Positions 9,144 to 18,817 of a stretch of 64,000 bases of DNA are shown here, in pieces (within the stretch, counting starts at the first letter, position 1; each line of letters starts with the position of its first letter). The translations under genes and the position numbers were made by a program. The notes under the pieces are model-generated. The model was given only the letters and a program-made list of their open reading frames with translations. It did no database searches and was not told the DNA's origin. Source of the stretch: Lachnospiraceae bacterium (GTDB lineage: Bacteria; Bacillota; Clostridia; Lachnospirales; Lachnospiraceae); contig JAFUNK010000022.1 of assembly GCA_017482205.1 (NCBI GenBank), positions 22,496 through 86,495 of the forward strand, given 5' to 3'.

Positions 9144-9867
9144 TTAATATAATTGTTCTAATAAAATGGTCGCTTTCTCATCGGTAATATTGAGTTGCAT
9201 AATCAGCTTGGTTTTGATATCTTCTTTTGTCATACCAAACTCCCGGCAGGTTTCAATCAGTGTTTTAATTACTTCATGGCGTCCTTCTTCTCGCCCTTTT
9301 AAAAATCCGTCTTCCCTTTCGTATGCCAGTTCTTCCCACTTTTGCATAACTTTCACTCCTATCTTTTCCGATGCTTTCACTTGTTGCACATTCTTGTGTA
9401 TCAGTTTGATTTTATCACTCTCTGTTTTTGCTGCCACCGCATCTGTGGTGGTATTTATATAATCCATAAAATCTAAGAACTCTTCTGAAAAATCTTCATT
9501 ATTGGTCCCATGGGTGTTAATAAATATTCTCAGGGCACCATCTGCTATTTGTAATTCAGGGCGTTCCTTGCACCGGCCTTCAAAAGTATAGCGATACAGA
9601 CCATATCCAAATATATCAAAAGGTGCAATCAGGATAAAGCAGGTATCAGGTAATTTATTAAAGTTCGTGCATCCGGGCTCACCGAGTGAAGTTCTGGGGA
9701 AACCCGCAACTCTTTTTCTGTTTCTACTTTGCTTAAAAGTTCTGTTTCCTGTTCTAACAGGATGCTGACTGTGGCAGAATAGACATCAGGGTTTCCATGG
9801 TTTCATCAAACAGAAACCTGTCTGATAAGTTCAGTCCGTCCAATATTGTTTTTACATTTTGTGTCAT
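9144..9867 (-). pseudogene. Broken Rpn-family PD-(D/E)XK nuclease/transposase
   Basis: Reading leftward from the ATG at 9867, the DNA is clearly homologous to the intact gene at 35065-35910. Two lesions are visible by alignment: a 1-base deletion near codon 24 (ATGGAAACCCTGATG against ATGGAAGAACCTGAGG) and an in-phase-breaking deletion of roughly 125 bases near 9680, which removes the segment that in the intact copy carries the D...ExQ catalytic residues. After the deletion a long open frame continues to a stop at 9144-9146 (CFILIAPFDIFG, INTHGTN, VMQKWEELAYERE). No nuclease activity is expected. A separate C-terminal peptide could still be translated from an internal ATG at 9467. Confidence 0.85.
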
Positions 9868-10125
9868 AGTATTCCTCCTTTGGATGCAGGAAAGTACGAC
9901 ATCTGTATTTTCCTGCTTTAAAATAATGTGAGATTTAAAAGCAGGATTTCAAGAATGTAAGAACAGATTGTTCAAAAGATGCAGCACTGCTGCCAGTAAG
10001 GCGTTTTGGATATAACTCTTGCAGATAAATCGCATTACTATAAGTCATTTCTTCAAACACCTTTTATAGAAATCTATTGCTTTGAAATGAGTATATCATT
10101 ATTGCATATAATTTTCAACTCAATT
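9868..10125 (-). promoter_or_regulatory. Promoter and long leader of the Rpn pseudogene
   Basis: On the minus strand TTGAAA (10118-10113) and TATACT (10095-10090) are 17 bases apart, followed by a leader of about 220 bases that closely matches the one at 34813-35064, apart from a diverged middle part. The last 90 bases keep the same stems (CCTGCTT / AAGCAGG, and GCAGGAAAA against a TTTCCTGC arm). AAAGGAGG precedes the ATG. This also accounts for the gene-free stretch here. Confidence 0.7.
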
Positions 10126-10177
10126 TTATATTTTTTAAAATTGAAAAGGGGATGAATAGAGATGTTTGGTGTTATGC

Positions 10178-10206
10178 TTTTCAAAAAAAGAGCCATGAGG
10201 TATAAT
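10178..10206 (+). promoter_or_regulatory. Putative promoter for the methyltransferase gene
   Basis: TTTTCA at 10178-10183 and TATAAT at 10201-10206 with a 17-base spacer. Confidence 0.55.
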
Positions 10207-10260
10207 AAATATTATATGTAGTGAATAAAGGAAATGAAATTTATATCCGTGGAGAACAAA

Positions 10261-11022
10261 ATGAACAAAAGTGAACTACTGTTTTATGATGCGTACGAAA
10301 AATTTTATGCCATGGCAGAAAAATCCAGTGCTTTTCAAAAGTTTTGTAAGGAGGCTTTCGGAGAGGATTTTTCTCAGGATGGATTTAGTGATATAAAACA
10401 AATAGATATGATTTTACAGTATGCTCCCAAAAAAGAAGATGTACATATTTTAGATATAGGCTGTGGTAATGGTAAGATGTTGGGATACTTACAGAATAAA
10501 ACGAAGGCGTACATACATGGGTTTGATTATTCAGAACAGGCAATAAAAACTGCACAGAATTTGTATCCGGTTAAGGCTGAATTCAGAGAAGGTGTTATCG
10601 GTGAGATAGAGTACCCGGAGAATTATTTTGATGTTATTATCTCTATGGATACTATGTATTTTGCAAATGATATGATTTCTTTTGTGGCACAGATAAAAGG
10701 TTGGTTGAAAACTGATGGTGTATTTTTTATAGGGTATCAGGAGGGAGATGTGATACCTAAAACGGAAAATGTTGAAACAACAGAATTAGCAAAGGCCTTC
10801 ATCAGAAACGGGATGGGTTATGAAGCAGTTGATATTACAAGGCAGACGTATGATTTGCTAAAGAAAAAGAGAGAAGCAGCCATAGCTCATCAGGTTGAAT
10901 TTGAAGCAGAGGGACATAAAGACTGGTTTGAGATATTACTGCTTCAAACAGAGTGCGTTACAGAAACCTATGAGGAATTTGCACAAAAGATGACCAGATA
11001 TATTTTTGTGGCAAGAAAATAG
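10261..11022 (+). CDS. Class I SAM-dependent methyltransferase
   Basis: 253 residues from the ATG at 10261, which has GGAG 6 bases upstream; an in-frame ATG at 10234 is only one base from its AAGGA and is less likely. The SAM-binding motif I, VHILDIGCGNGKMLGYL, lies near residue 70, followed by an acidic residue in GFDYSEQA and the post-I strand DVIISMDTMYFAND. Fold and motifs fit a small-molecule methyltransferase of the UbiE/Methyltransf_11 type. The substrate cannot be told from the sequence, and its neighbours (a decayed nuclease gene and a CapA-like lipoprotein) give no clue. Confidence 0.82.
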   Translation: MNKSELLFYDAYEKFYAMAEKSSAFQKFCKEAFGEDFSQDGFSDIKQIDMILQYAPKKEDVHILDIGCGNGKMLGYLQNKTKAYIHGFDYSEQAIKTAQNLYPVKAEFREGVIGEIEYPENYFDVIISMDTMYFANDMISFVAQIKGWLKTDGVFFIGYQEGDVIPKTENVETTELAKAFIRNGMGYEAVDITRQTYDLLKKKREAAIAHQVEFEAEGHKDWFEILLLQTECVTETYEEFAQKMTRYIFVARK

Positions 11023-11080
11023 TAAGAAACTATTGGGAAAGCAGAATTAACGATAGAAATAAAGGGAGAGAGGAGTTCCC

Positions 11081-12376
11081 ATGAAAAAACAAAAAGGAAA
11101 CAAGGTAAAAAACAAATTGCCGGTAACTTTACTACTTGTGTCGTTTGTATTAAGCGGTTGCGGGGGTGCACAGCCCACCGGTGCGGAGGCTACAGAAACC
11201 ATACCCGTAGTACAAGGTGTGGATATACAGGAATGGCTTTCCGGTGTGGCAACAGTTACGGGAGAAGAAACAACCCGGATACAGGCAAATATTTCAGAAG
11301 AGATGGCGGTTATAGACACACAGGTAGTGCCGGAGGTTACGCTTGTTATGGTAGGGGACATGCTGATGCATATGCCTGTCAACAACAGCGGTAAGATGGA
11401 AGACGGCACCATGAATTTTGACCATTTGTTTACCTATACAAAGGACATGATATCTGAAGCGGACATTGCTATTGTAAATCAGGAAGTTATGCTTGGCGGT
11501 ACGGAGCTTGGCATTTCGGGTTATCCTAAGTTTAATACCTATTATGAAGTAGGTGACGCTCTTGTTAATGCAGGTTTTGATGTGGTACTGCATGCCACCA
11601 ATCATACCATGGACCGAGGGAAGGACGGCTTATTAAACTGCTTAAATTTCTGGGAAACCAATTATCCCGAGATGGCAATTTTAGGTATTCAGGATACGGC
11701 GGAAGAGCAGGACGAAATCTATGTCTTTGAGCATCAGGGCATTAAAGTTGCAGTTTTGAATTATACATATGGTTTGAACGGTCTGCCCATGCCTTCGGAC
11801 ATGCCCTTTGCAGTGAATATGATAAAGGAAACACAGATTGCGGAGGACGTAGCAAGGGCAAAAGAAGTAGCCGATTTTGTGGTATTGTGTCCGCACTGGG
11901 GAACGGAGTATGTGTTGGAAGAAACCAGTAACCAACGCTTGTGGGCAGAGTTCTTTTTGGAGTGTGGCGTGGATTTGGTTATCGGCACGCATCCCCATGT
12001 GATTGAGCCGGCAGAGATGTGGACAGACGAAGAAGGTAATGAGATGTTGGTATATTACTCTCTGGGTAACTATGTAAATGCAACGGCTTCCGAAGAGAGA
12101 AACATCGGCTGGAGAATGTTGGGGGCAATGGCAACCGTAACTCTTTCCCGTGATGAAAATGGCGAAGTATATATCAAGGAGTACGGTGCAGAACCATTGG
12201 TGACATATGTGTCATCTGATAAAAAAGAAATCTCTGTTTATCCCATGGATCAGTTTACGGAAGAAATGGCAGCGTCCAGCTTTACCGTAAAACGTGACCC
12301 AAACTTTACCAGAGCACGTATGGAAGAAATCTGGGAACAGGTCTTTGGCGATTTGCCGGAGTATGAAAGGGAATAA
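11081..12376 (+). CDS. CapA-family (PGA_cap) metallophosphatase-fold lipoprotein
   Basis: 431 residues with a lipoprotein signal (LLLVSFVLSGCGG, cleavage before Cys about 26). From residue 85 the PGA_cap domain is evident: VMVGDMLMHMPV, INQEVMLGG-like core, HATNHTMDRGKDGL, VVLCPHWGTEY and VIGTHPHVIEPAEMW, carrying the Asp, Asn and His residues of the calcineurin-like fold. Members are linked to poly-gamma-glutamate capsule synthesis in Bacillus, but in Clostridia most stand alone with unknown substrate. No capBC genes are next to it, so a capsule role is not supported here. The following lipoprotein gene starts 34 bases downstream, probably the same transcript. Confidence 0.9.
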   Translation: MKKQKGNKVKNKLPVTLLLVSFVLSGCGGAQPTGAEATETIPVVQGVDIQEWLSGVATVTGEETTRIQANISEEMAVIDTQVVPEVTLVMVGDMLMHMPVNNSGKMEDGTMNFDHLFTYTKDMISEADIAIVNQEVMLGGTELGISGYPKFNTYYEVGDALVNAGFDVVLHATNHTMDRGKDGLLNCLNFWETNYPEMAILGIQDTAEEQDEIYVFEHQGIKVAVLNYTYGLNGLPMPSDMPFAVNMIKETQIAEDVARAKEVADFVVLCPHWGTEYVLEETSNQRLWAEFFLECGVDLVIGTHPHVIEPAEMWTDEEGNEMLVYYSLGNYVNATASEERNIGWRMLGAMATVTLSRDENGEVYIKEYGAEPLVTYVSSDKKEISVYPMDQFTEEMAASSFTVKRDPNFTRARMEEIWEQVFGDLPEYERE

Positions 12377-12410
12377 TGTTGTAAAATGGTGTACTTGGAA
12401 AGGGATATCT

Positions 12411-12938
12411 ATGAGGAAATTGCTAGGAAGTATTTTAGTGATAATAATGGTTACAATGTTGACCGGATGTGGTGCAGAGAAACTGAAGGAAAAGGAAAAA
12501 GAGAATGAGGATATAAAATATAGCGAAAATATTTTATTGTCCTTGAATAACGGTGCACCGGGATACGGAACCAGGGCAGAGTGCATCGATGCGGAAATAT
12601 TTATTTATACGGACAGAACGGTGAAAGTGGTTGTATATTATCCGGAAGAGTTGGAAATAGCATCCTTGGAACTTTCGGAAGCAGATTACGAAAGAGTGCT
12701 TACCATTGCAGACCCCGAAGAAATCAGTTCTTTAAAAACAGAGGAAGATAGGGAAGTCTGTGACGGCAGTTCTTATCATATCACTCTTTATGATGAGCAG
12801 GATGAAGAAGTTCTTTCTCTGGGAGGATATATGCCTGAGGGAAAGAAATTTTGGGAAATTTACGGCGGCATAAAGGAGATACTGGAACCTTACGGCATTC
12901 ATGAAAGTGTTGTAGCATATCGGGAGAGTGTGGAATAA
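12411..12938 (+). CDS. Small lipoprotein, function unknown
   Basis: 175 residues from the ATG at 12411 (GGAAAGGG upstream); the longer frame that begins inside capA-like coding sequence is unlikely. The signal MRKLLGSILVIIMVTMLTGC has a clear lipobox. The mature part begins with a Lys/Glu tether and contains alternating acidic strands (SYHITLYDEQDEEVLSLGG). No recognised domain. Probably co-transcribed with the CapA-like gene. Confidence 0.75.
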   Translation: MRKLLGSILVIIMVTMLTGCGAEKLKEKEKENEDIKYSENILLSLNNGAPGYGTRAECIDAEIFIYTDRTVKVVVYYPEELEIASLELSEADYERVLTIADPEEISSLKTEEDREVCDGSSYHITLYDEQDEEVLSLGGYMPEGKKFWEIYGGIKEILEPYGIHESVVAYRESVE

Positions 12939-12950
12939 AGGGCAGAAAAA

Positions 12951-13022
12951 TATCGGAAGGAAATAACTGTATCGGAAGGAAATAACTTTTCCGTTGCATA
13001 GAAAGCTACTTTCCTTTATAAT
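12951..13022 (+). promoter_or_regulatory. Promoter with upstream tandem repeat, for the hydratase
   Basis: TTGCAT at 12994-12999 and TATAAT at 13017-13022 are 17 bases apart. Immediately upstream an 18-base unit (TATCGGAAGGAAATAACT) occurs twice with period 19 at 12951-12987, a possible regulator or UP site. The untranslated leader 13030-13130 contains an imperfect stem (ACTGAGAA ... TTCTTAGT). Confidence 0.65.
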
Positions 13023-13140
13023 ATCTAAGGTACTACTGAGAAAAATATGCATTTAACATGCGTTCTTAGTATAGGCTTTAGTTTATGTTCTCAAAAGAAC
13101 CAATAATAATTTATATAAAGCAGACAAATGGAGGATGATT

Positions 13141-15462
13141 ATGATCGAATTACTTAAGGGCGGTGCCTTTTTGGTAAAAGGAACGGAAATCGTTGAGGAT
13201 ACCCCTGAGGCAGTGCAGGTGATTGCTGGCAAAACCGGTAAAACGGTAAGCAAGGAAGAAGCAGCAAAGCAGACTATCGCTTACGATATCTTAGCAAGCC
13301 ACAATACTTCCGGTAACATGGACAAGTTAAAAATTAAATTTGATAAACTGACCAGCCATGATATTACCTTTGTAGGTATTATCCAGACTGCACGTGCGTC
13401 AGGACTGACTAAGTTCCCTGTGCCTTACGTGCTGACAAACTGCCACAATTCTCTGTGTGCGGTAGGCGGTACCATCAACGAAGATGACCATATGTATGGT
13501 CTGACCTGTGCAAAGAAGTACGGCGGCGTGTATGTACCCCCTCATCAGGCAGTTATTCACCAGTTCGCAAGAGAAATGTTAGCAGGCGGCGGTAAGATGA
13601 TTTTAGGTTCCGACTCCCATACCCGTTATGGTGCACTGGGTACCATGGCAATGGGTGAAGGCGGTCCCGAGCTTGTAAAGCAGCTGTTAAACCAGACTTA
13701 TGATATCAATATGCCCGGCGTAGTAGGTGTTTACTTGACCGGTGAACCCGTAATGGGCGTAGGTCCTCAGGACGTGGCACTGGCAATTATAGGTGCGGTA
13801 TTTAAGAATGGTTATGTAAAGAATAAAGTAATGGAATTCGTAGGCCCCGGCGTAGCATCTTTAAGTGCTGACTTCCGTATCGGTATCGATGTTATGACCA
13901 CTGAGACTACCTGTTTATCCTCTATCTGGCAGACAGATGCTGAGATTGAAAACTTCTATGAAGTACATGGCAGAAAAGAAGAGTACAAGGAATTGAATCC
14001 CGGCGAAGTAGCTTACTACGATGGTATGATTGTAGTGGATTTAAGCAAAGTACGTCCTATGATAGCAATGCCTTTCCATCCCAGCAATACCTACACTATC
14101 GAAGAAGTCAATGCAAACCTTTTGGATATTCTGGATGAGACCGAAAAGAGAGCACTGGTGAGTCTGGACGGTGCAGTAGAGTATTCCTTAAAGGATAAAG
14201 TAAAGAACGGCAAGTTCTATGTAGACCAGGGTATTATCGCAGGTTGTGCAGGTGGTGGATTTGAAAACATCTGTGCGGCAGCAGACATCTTAAAGGGCAA
14301 TTACATTGGCTCCGACGGATTTACTTTAAGCGTATATCCGGCTTCCATGCCTGTATATATGGAACTGATTAAGAACGGTTGCGCTGCAACTATTTTGGAA
14401 ACCGGTGCGGTTATGAAGACTGCATTCTGCGGACCTTGCTTCGGTGCAGGCGATACTCCCGCAAACAATGCATTCAGTATCCGTCACTCCACCAGAAACT
14501 TCCCGAACCGTGAAGGTTCTAAGTTACAGAACGGTCAGATTTCCTCTGTTGCACTGATGGATGCACGTTCCATCGCAGCAACTGCAGCAAACAAGGGTAT
14601 TCTTACTCCCGCAACCGAATTTGACGGTACTCTTAATAAGTATCAGTATCACTTTGACAGCAATATTTACGCAAACCGCGTATTTGATTCTAAGGGCGTG
14701 GCTGACCCTGATGTGGAAATCCAGTTTGGTCCCAACATCAAGGACTGGCCTGCAATGGGCGCGCTGCCTGAGAATTTGATTCTAAGGGTAGTCAGCGAGA
14801 TTCATGACCCTGTAACCACAACCGACGAACTGATTCCTTCCGGTGAAACTTCATCCTACCGTTCCAATCCTTTGGGACTGGCAGAATTCGCGCTTAGCCG
14901 TAAAGACCCGCAGTACGTAGGACGTGCAAAAGAGGTCCGGGCAGCTCAGGAAGCTTTGATGGAAGGCAAATGTCCTGGGGAGACGTGTCCGGAACTGGAT
15001 TTGAAGAGTGTGTACGATGCAATCTCTGAGAAATTCCCGGAATTCCCCAAGTTGGTTGCTGAAGCTACATCGCAATTAGGTTTATTGGGCTTTGGTTCCA
15101 CCATCTTTGCAGTGAAGCCCGGTGACGGTTCTGCCCGTGAGCAGGCAGCTTCCTGCCAGAAGGTACTTGGCGGTTGGGCAAACATTGCCAACGAATACGC
15201 TACCAAGCGTTACCGCTCCAACCTGATTAACTGGGGTATGCTGCCATTCTTAATCGAAGAAGGAGACCTGCCTTTTGCGAACTTAGATTACCTCTTTGTT
15301 CCCGGCATCAAGAAAGCCGTAGAAGAAAAAGCAGAAGTAATCAAGGCTTACAAAGTAGGAAACGACGGTCTCACCGAGTTCGACTTAAGATTAGGTGAAC
15401 TGACCGACGAAGAAAGACAGATTATCTTAAAGGGATGTCTGATTAACTACAACAGAGTATAA
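13141..15462 (+). CDS. Aconitase-family hydratase (YbhJ-like)
   Basis: 773 residues from the ATG at 13141, 6 bases after GGAGG; the ATG at 13135 would abut the ribosome site. Homologous to the aconitase superfamily: [20 protein letters not shown] near residue 160 and cysteines suited to a [4Fe-4S] cluster in [14 protein letters not shown] and [14 protein letters not shown]. The C-terminal swivel domain follows. It resembles the E. coli YbhJ-type hydratases, whose substrate is not established, more than AcnA/AcnB. It is likely a dehydratase/hydratase on a hydroxy acid. It has its own promoter and terminator and no citrate-cycle neighbours. Confidence 0.85.
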   Translation: MIELLKGGAFLVKGTEIVEDTPEAVQVIAGKTGKTVSKEEAAKQTIAYDILASHNTSGNMDKLKIKFDKLTSHDITFVGIIQTARASGLTKFPVPYVLTNCHNSLCAVGGTINEDDHMYGLTCAKKYGGVYVPPHQAVIHQFAREMLAGGGKMILGSDSHTRYGALGTMAMGEGGPELVKQLLNQTYDINMPGVVGVYLTGEPVMGVGPQDVALAIIGAVFKNGYVKNKVMEFVGPGVASLSADFRIGIDVMTTETTCLSSIWQTDAEIENFYEVHGRKEEYKELNPGEVAYYDGMIVVDLSKVRPMIAMPFHPSNTYTIEEVNANLLDILDETEKRALVSLDGAVEYSLKDKVKNGKFYVDQGIIAGCAGGGFENICAAADILKGNYIGSDGFTLSVYPASMPVYMELIKNGCAATILETGAVMKTAFCGPCFGAGDTPANNAFSIRHSTRNFPNREGSKLQNGQISSVALMDARSIAATAANKGILTPATEFDGTLNKYQYHFDSNIYANRVFDSKGVADPDVEIQFGPNIKDWPAMGALPENLILRVVSEIHDPVTTTDELIPSGETSSYRSNPLGLAEFALSRKDPQYVGRAKEVRAAQEALMEGKCPGETCPELDLKSVYDAISEKFPEFPKLVAEATSQLGLLGFGSTIFAVKPGDGSAREQAASCQKVLGGWANIANEYATKRYRSNLINWGMLPFLIEEGDLPFANLDYLFVPGIKKAVEEKAEVIKAYKVGNDGLTEFDLRLGELTDEERQIILKGCLINYNRV

Positions 15463-15474
15463 AGACAAAATAAG

Positions 15475-15543
15475 AAGGCTGCCACGCAGGTGCTGTGAGA
15501 CCAAAGATTTTGGGTACATGGCAATGACTGTGGCAGCCTTTTG
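15475..15543 (+). terminator. Terminator with a long loop after the hydratase gene
   Basis: AAGGCTGCCAC (15475-15485) and GTGGCAGCCTT (15530-15540) form an 11-bp stem followed by TTTG. The 44-base loop is unusually large and holds a further weak stem. Confidence 0.7.
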
Positions 15544-15588
15544 TGATAATATAAAATAAGCAAGTTTTTTATATAGGGGAGAAACTAT

Positions 15589-16107
15589 ATGTTATTTTTT
15601 ATCATGCTTCTGGATACGGAAGAAGAGAAAAGTTTTTTTGAAACATTATATTATGAATACCGACAGGGAATGTACGGATTGGCTTACAGTATTTTGGCAG
15701 ACAGTCACGCAGCGGAGGATGCCGTTCATACTGTTTTTTTACGTCTGATTAAACATATTGAGAAAGTAGAAAAATTAGAAAAAGAAAAGCAAAAAAGTTA
15801 TTTGCTTACTGCGGTGAAGCATGCAGCACTGGACATAAAGAGAAAACAGAAACGATATGCTGAAATCCGTATGGAGGAAGTACCTGAGAATTTGTTGACA
15901 GACAGTGAAATGGAGTTTTGGGAAAAAGAACTGGTCATGTCGATTTTGAAACTGCCGATAATTTATAGAGAAGTTTTGCAGTACAAATATGCAGTCGGAG
16001 TTGACAATAAACAGATTGCAGATATGCTGGGGATAACGGAGAGTACAGTGAGGAAACGATTAGAACGTGCGAAAAAGATGTTAAAGGAGCAGCTTCAGGA
16101 TGAGTGA
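15589..16107 (+). CDS. ECF-type sigma-70 family RNA polymerase sigma factor
   Basis: 172 residues. Region 2 is seen in YYEYRQGMYGLAYSILADSH-AAEDAVH and region 4 in the helix-turn-helix NKQIADMLGITESTVRKRLE near the C-terminus; regions 1 and 3 are lacking, as in ECF sigma factors. It would direct polymerase to a small regulon. GGGGAG lies 7 bases before the ATG at 15589. The gene overlaps the next by 8 bases, the usual arrangement of a sigma factor with its controlling membrane partner. Target promoters are unknown; the lipoprotein genes downstream are candidates. Confidence 0.88.
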   Translation: MLFFIMLLDTEEEKSFFETLYYEYRQGMYGLAYSILADSHAAEDAVHTVFLRLIKHIEKVEKLEKEKQKSYLLTAVKHAALDIKRKQKRYAEIRMEEVPENLLTDSEMEFWEKELVMSILKLPIIYREVLQYKYAVGVDNKQIADMLGITESTVRKRLERAKKMLKEQLQDE

Positions 16108-16801
16108 TATAAAGAAAATAGAAATTACAGATGAATTGCTGCAAAAGTATGTTTCGATAGCAGATAAAATTTTATATAAAGATATTCCAATGCAGGGTAC
16201 ATATGAGTTTTCAGAAAAATTTGAAAGCCGAATGGAAAAACTGACCGGAAGAGCAGAACATTCAAAATTTTATCGTACAATTGCGGACATGGGGCGTCGT
16301 GTGGCAATCATTATACTTGCAGTTTTAGTATTGGGATTTACTGTAACAATGAGTGTAGAAGCACTTAGGGAGAAGTTCTTTTCCTTTATTAAGTTTGAGA
16401 GAGAAGACGGATTCTGGGAATGGCACTTTTCCTATGAAGACGAAACAGAAGCGGAAGAAAGTTATTTAAGGGCACCGCAATACATACCACAAGGCTATAC
16501 ATTGGTTGATTATTGTCATGAGTTCCCTGTATGGTATGAAATGTATGAAGGACCAAATGGGGAGATGATTATGATTGATAACCAAAGGGTGGAGGACGGA
16601 ATGACGATGGTAACAGATTCAGAGTATGATGTGGAGGAGCAGATTGTTATACAGGGGCATGATGCTACGCTGCTTACTCGTTGTGGAGATGGGGCCTATT
16701 ATGCTTTATTCTGGTTTGAAAAGAGTATGTTTTATCAGGTTTATACTACGATAGATGTACCTAAAGAGGAGGTAATAAAGGTAGCCGAGAATATGAAGTA
16801 A
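16100..16801 (+). CDS. DUF4367 membrane protein, likely anti-sigma partner
   Basis: 233 residues. A cytoplasmic N-terminus of about 70 residues is followed by one membrane helix (VAIIILAVLVLGFTVTM, about 70-88) and an extracytoplasmic domain with the DUF4367 pattern (YIPQGYTLVDY, IVIQGHDATLL, YYALFWFEKSMFYQVY). Proteins of this shape encoded directly behind ECF sigma factors commonly hold the sigma factor at the membrane. The 8-base overlap suggests translational coupling and matched amounts. The signal sensed is unknown; the anti-sigma role is inferred from position and topology. Confidence 0.8.
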   Translation: MSDIKKIEITDELLQKYVSIADKILYKDIPMQGTYEFSEKFESRMEKLTGRAEHSKFYRTIADMGRRVAIIILAVLVLGFTVTMSVEALREKFFSFIKFEREDGFWEWHFSYEDETEAEESYLRAPQYIPQGYTLVDYCHEFPVWYEMYEGPNGEMIMIDNQRVEDGMTMVTDSEYDVEEQIVIQGHDATLLTRCGDGAYYALFWFEKSMFYQVYTTIDVPKEEVIKVAENMK

Positions 16802-16913
16802 AAAAGCAAAGTAATGATATTAAAAAATAATTTATAAAAATTTTTCTTTCAATGTCACAAATTGGAAATTTTCCTCGTTTCATTTATGTAGGGAACTATA
16901 GGAGGGAACTGTT

Positions 16914-17795
16914 ATGAGGCAAACAAAAAAACTGATTAAGTTGAATTTGTTAATATTGATATTGCTTTTTTGTGGTTGTGGCATGAATATTGAGAAAACT
17001 CAAGAAAGTATATCCAATGATTTAGGAAATGAAAAAATAGAGCAATCGGAAGAATTATTACAATCTGAACAAATGGATTTGCCCGAAACTAGCATTGTAC
17101 AAGGACAAATCTCTATGGAAGATATTATCCGTCTTTCAGAAAAAGAAAACTTGACAGTAGAAGATGTCACGGAGTGGAGCGATATACAATCCATGGGAAC
17201 AAATGATTTCTATTATGAATTTTCATATGAAGGTGTTCCTTATCGATTGGATATAATAGAGGACAGTGATGGTAGTCTTGCATCAGTACGACTCGTAGAT
17301 ATGAACACGTATCTTTCCATTGATATTCGAACAGGAAGTATAGATAACCTGCTTGCAAATGTAGTTTCTGTATCGGACTATTTGACGATTTCTTTACCGG
17401 ATGGCTGGACAGTAGGCGATTATGATATCTACTTAGGGGGACATTTTGGCGGTAGTCAGATTCTGGACAAACAAGGCAATTCAGTGGGGGATATTTTGAT
17501 TATGCATGGATTGAATCCAGCCTTTTCAAGTAATGAATTGATTGATATCGGTAATTATGATAACAATGTATGTTTTCTGGAAAAGGAGGCACTTACGCAA
17601 ATTTACGTGCCCTGCATATTGACTTTAATGTCTGAAGAAAGTGAAGGCGTGAAAAGAGAGTACAGATGTGCCTACTTCGCACAAGAAGGTTGTGATATTT
17701 ATTATCAGATTAAAGTAAACAGTGATTATATATCAGGTGAAGAGATGATTGATCTACTTGAAACGGTTGTTTTTACAGAAAGAGCTTTTTACTGA
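16914..17795 (+). CDS. Lipoprotein, function unknown
   Basis: 293 residues with the lipobox signal NLLILILLFCGCG (Cys about 22). The first part of the mature protein is an acidic linker rich in Glu, Gln and Ser (about 25-75); the remainder looks like a beta-rich globular domain (DFYYEFSYEGVPYRLDII, SLPDGWTVGDYDIYLGG). GGAGGG precedes the ATG at 16914. A stretch here (17160-17198, encoding EDVTEWSDIQSMG) reappears as a damaged copy behind the next gene. No known family recognised. Confidence 0.75.
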   Translation: MRQTKKLIKLNLLILILLFCGCGMNIEKTQESISNDLGNEKIEQSEELLQSEQMDLPETSIVQGQISMEDIIRLSEKENLTVEDVTEWSDIQSMGTNDFYYEFSYEGVPYRLDIIEDSDGSLASVRLVDMNTYLSIDIRTGSIDNLLANVVSVSDYLTISLPDGWTVGDYDIYLGGHFGGSQILDKQGNSVGDILIMHGLNPAFSSNELIDIGNYDNNVCFLEKEALTQIYVPCILTLMSEESEGVKREYRCAYFAQEGCDIYYQIKVNSDYISGEEMIDLLETVVFTERAFY

Positions 17796-17894
17796 AAATG
17801 TACAGTGGTGAGAAATGGTGCGAGTGAAACTTATACAGTAACCAGTGGGCAAAAAACATGTAACTAGCAAATAGTGACAAAGGAGGAAAAAGTG

Positions 17895-18752
17895 ATGAAG
17901 AAAAAGATAAGTATGTTACTGGCAGTAATGCTTTTAAGTCTGTGTGGCTGCGGAGGACAAAAATACCCTGATTATTTTCAAAAGATAGTCGATGCCCATG
18001 AACAGGGGATTGAAACAGGAAGGGATGATGGGTTACAACGGTCTTATGAGGAAACATATAGCAAAGATACGATAAATGCTTATGCAGATACCGTTCCCAG
18101 ACCGAAATTAGGTGAATTTAACTATTACCTAAACTGGCTGAAAACAGAGGATGGAACGGTTTTAGAAAATATTTCTTTTGATTTAAAGCCCTATATGCAG
18201 GATGCACAAAATGGGGAATGCGGGACAGGCGGCGTGTTTTATGAAGATAAAAAGGTATTCATTGCCATTAGTGTTTCAGAATGGGAGTTTCCTAATGAGT
18301 GCATAGTGGATAAAACCTTGTTATTAGAATTTAGCACAGAAAACCCGGATGAATATGTTGTGACAGAATTTAACATATCTTCTTCTTTTGAATGGCCCTA
18401 TCGTGTGGCAGATAAGCTTTGTTTTCGGAATGGAGCAGGTACTCCGATTTATCAGATAGATATGGAAACCAAAGAAGTATATGATTGCAGCAGGGAACTT
18501 GAAACAGCCAAGGAATATGCGGAAAGTATGTCTGAAAAATTTGGCAAAGAAGTATCTTTATATTGGCTGTCAGCTAAAGATTATGTGGATGGTGTAATGG
18601 TTTATTCCGGTACAGTGCAGGAAGAAATGGATTCGGAAAACCTTGCCAGTATTTATCTGGCATATGAAGGAGAAACATTGGTGGGAGTGCTGATGATTGA
18701 TAGTGCTACCGAAGAAATAACATATATTACACCAGAAGATGTCACAGAGTAG
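17895..18752 (+). CDS. Lipoprotein, function unknown, with an apparently acquired 3-prime end
   Basis: 285 residues from the ATG at 17895, 8 bases after AGGAGG; the frame extends upstream to a GTG at 17874 but without a ribosome site. Signal MKKKISMLLAVMLLSLCGCG has a lipobox. No recognised domain; the mature part begins with YPDYFQKIVDAHEQGIETGR. The last four codons (EDVTE then TAG) and the following bases match an internal stretch of the previous lipoprotein gene, with Trp TGG replaced by the stop TAG, so the present C-terminus may have arisen by recombination or duplication. Confidence 0.75.
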   Translation: MKKKISMLLAVMLLSLCGCGGQKYPDYFQKIVDAHEQGIETGRDDGLQRSYEETYSKDTINAYADTVPRPKLGEFNYYLNWLKTEDGTVLENISFDLKPYMQDAQNGECGTGGVFYEDKKVFIAISVSEWEFPNECIVDKTLLLEFSTENPDEYVVTEFNISSSFEWPYRVADKLCFRNGAGTPIYQIDMETKEVYDCSRELETAKEYAESMSEKFGKEVSLYWLSAKDYVDGVMVYSGTVQEEMDSENLASIYLAYEGETLVGVLMIDSATEEITYITPEDVTE

Positions 18753-18774
18753 AGCGGTATATAATCTATGGGAC
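18735..18774 (+). other. Relic duplicate of an internal segment of the 16914 lipoprotein gene
   Basis: About 39 bases match 17160-17198 at 34 positions (GAAGATGTCAC.GAGT.GAGCG.TATA.AATC.ATGGGA). All five differences are transitions. The copy contains the stop codon of the 17895 gene and then runs into noncoding sequence. Confidence 0.7.
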
Positions 18775-18817
18775 AAGTAAAATGCTTTTATAACATATGT
18801 GTAAAAGGGGAAATTTT

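Noticed and set aside
11081-12376. Capsule (poly-gamma-glutamate) operon
   Set aside because: Only a CapA-like protein is present; no capB or capC partners nearby.
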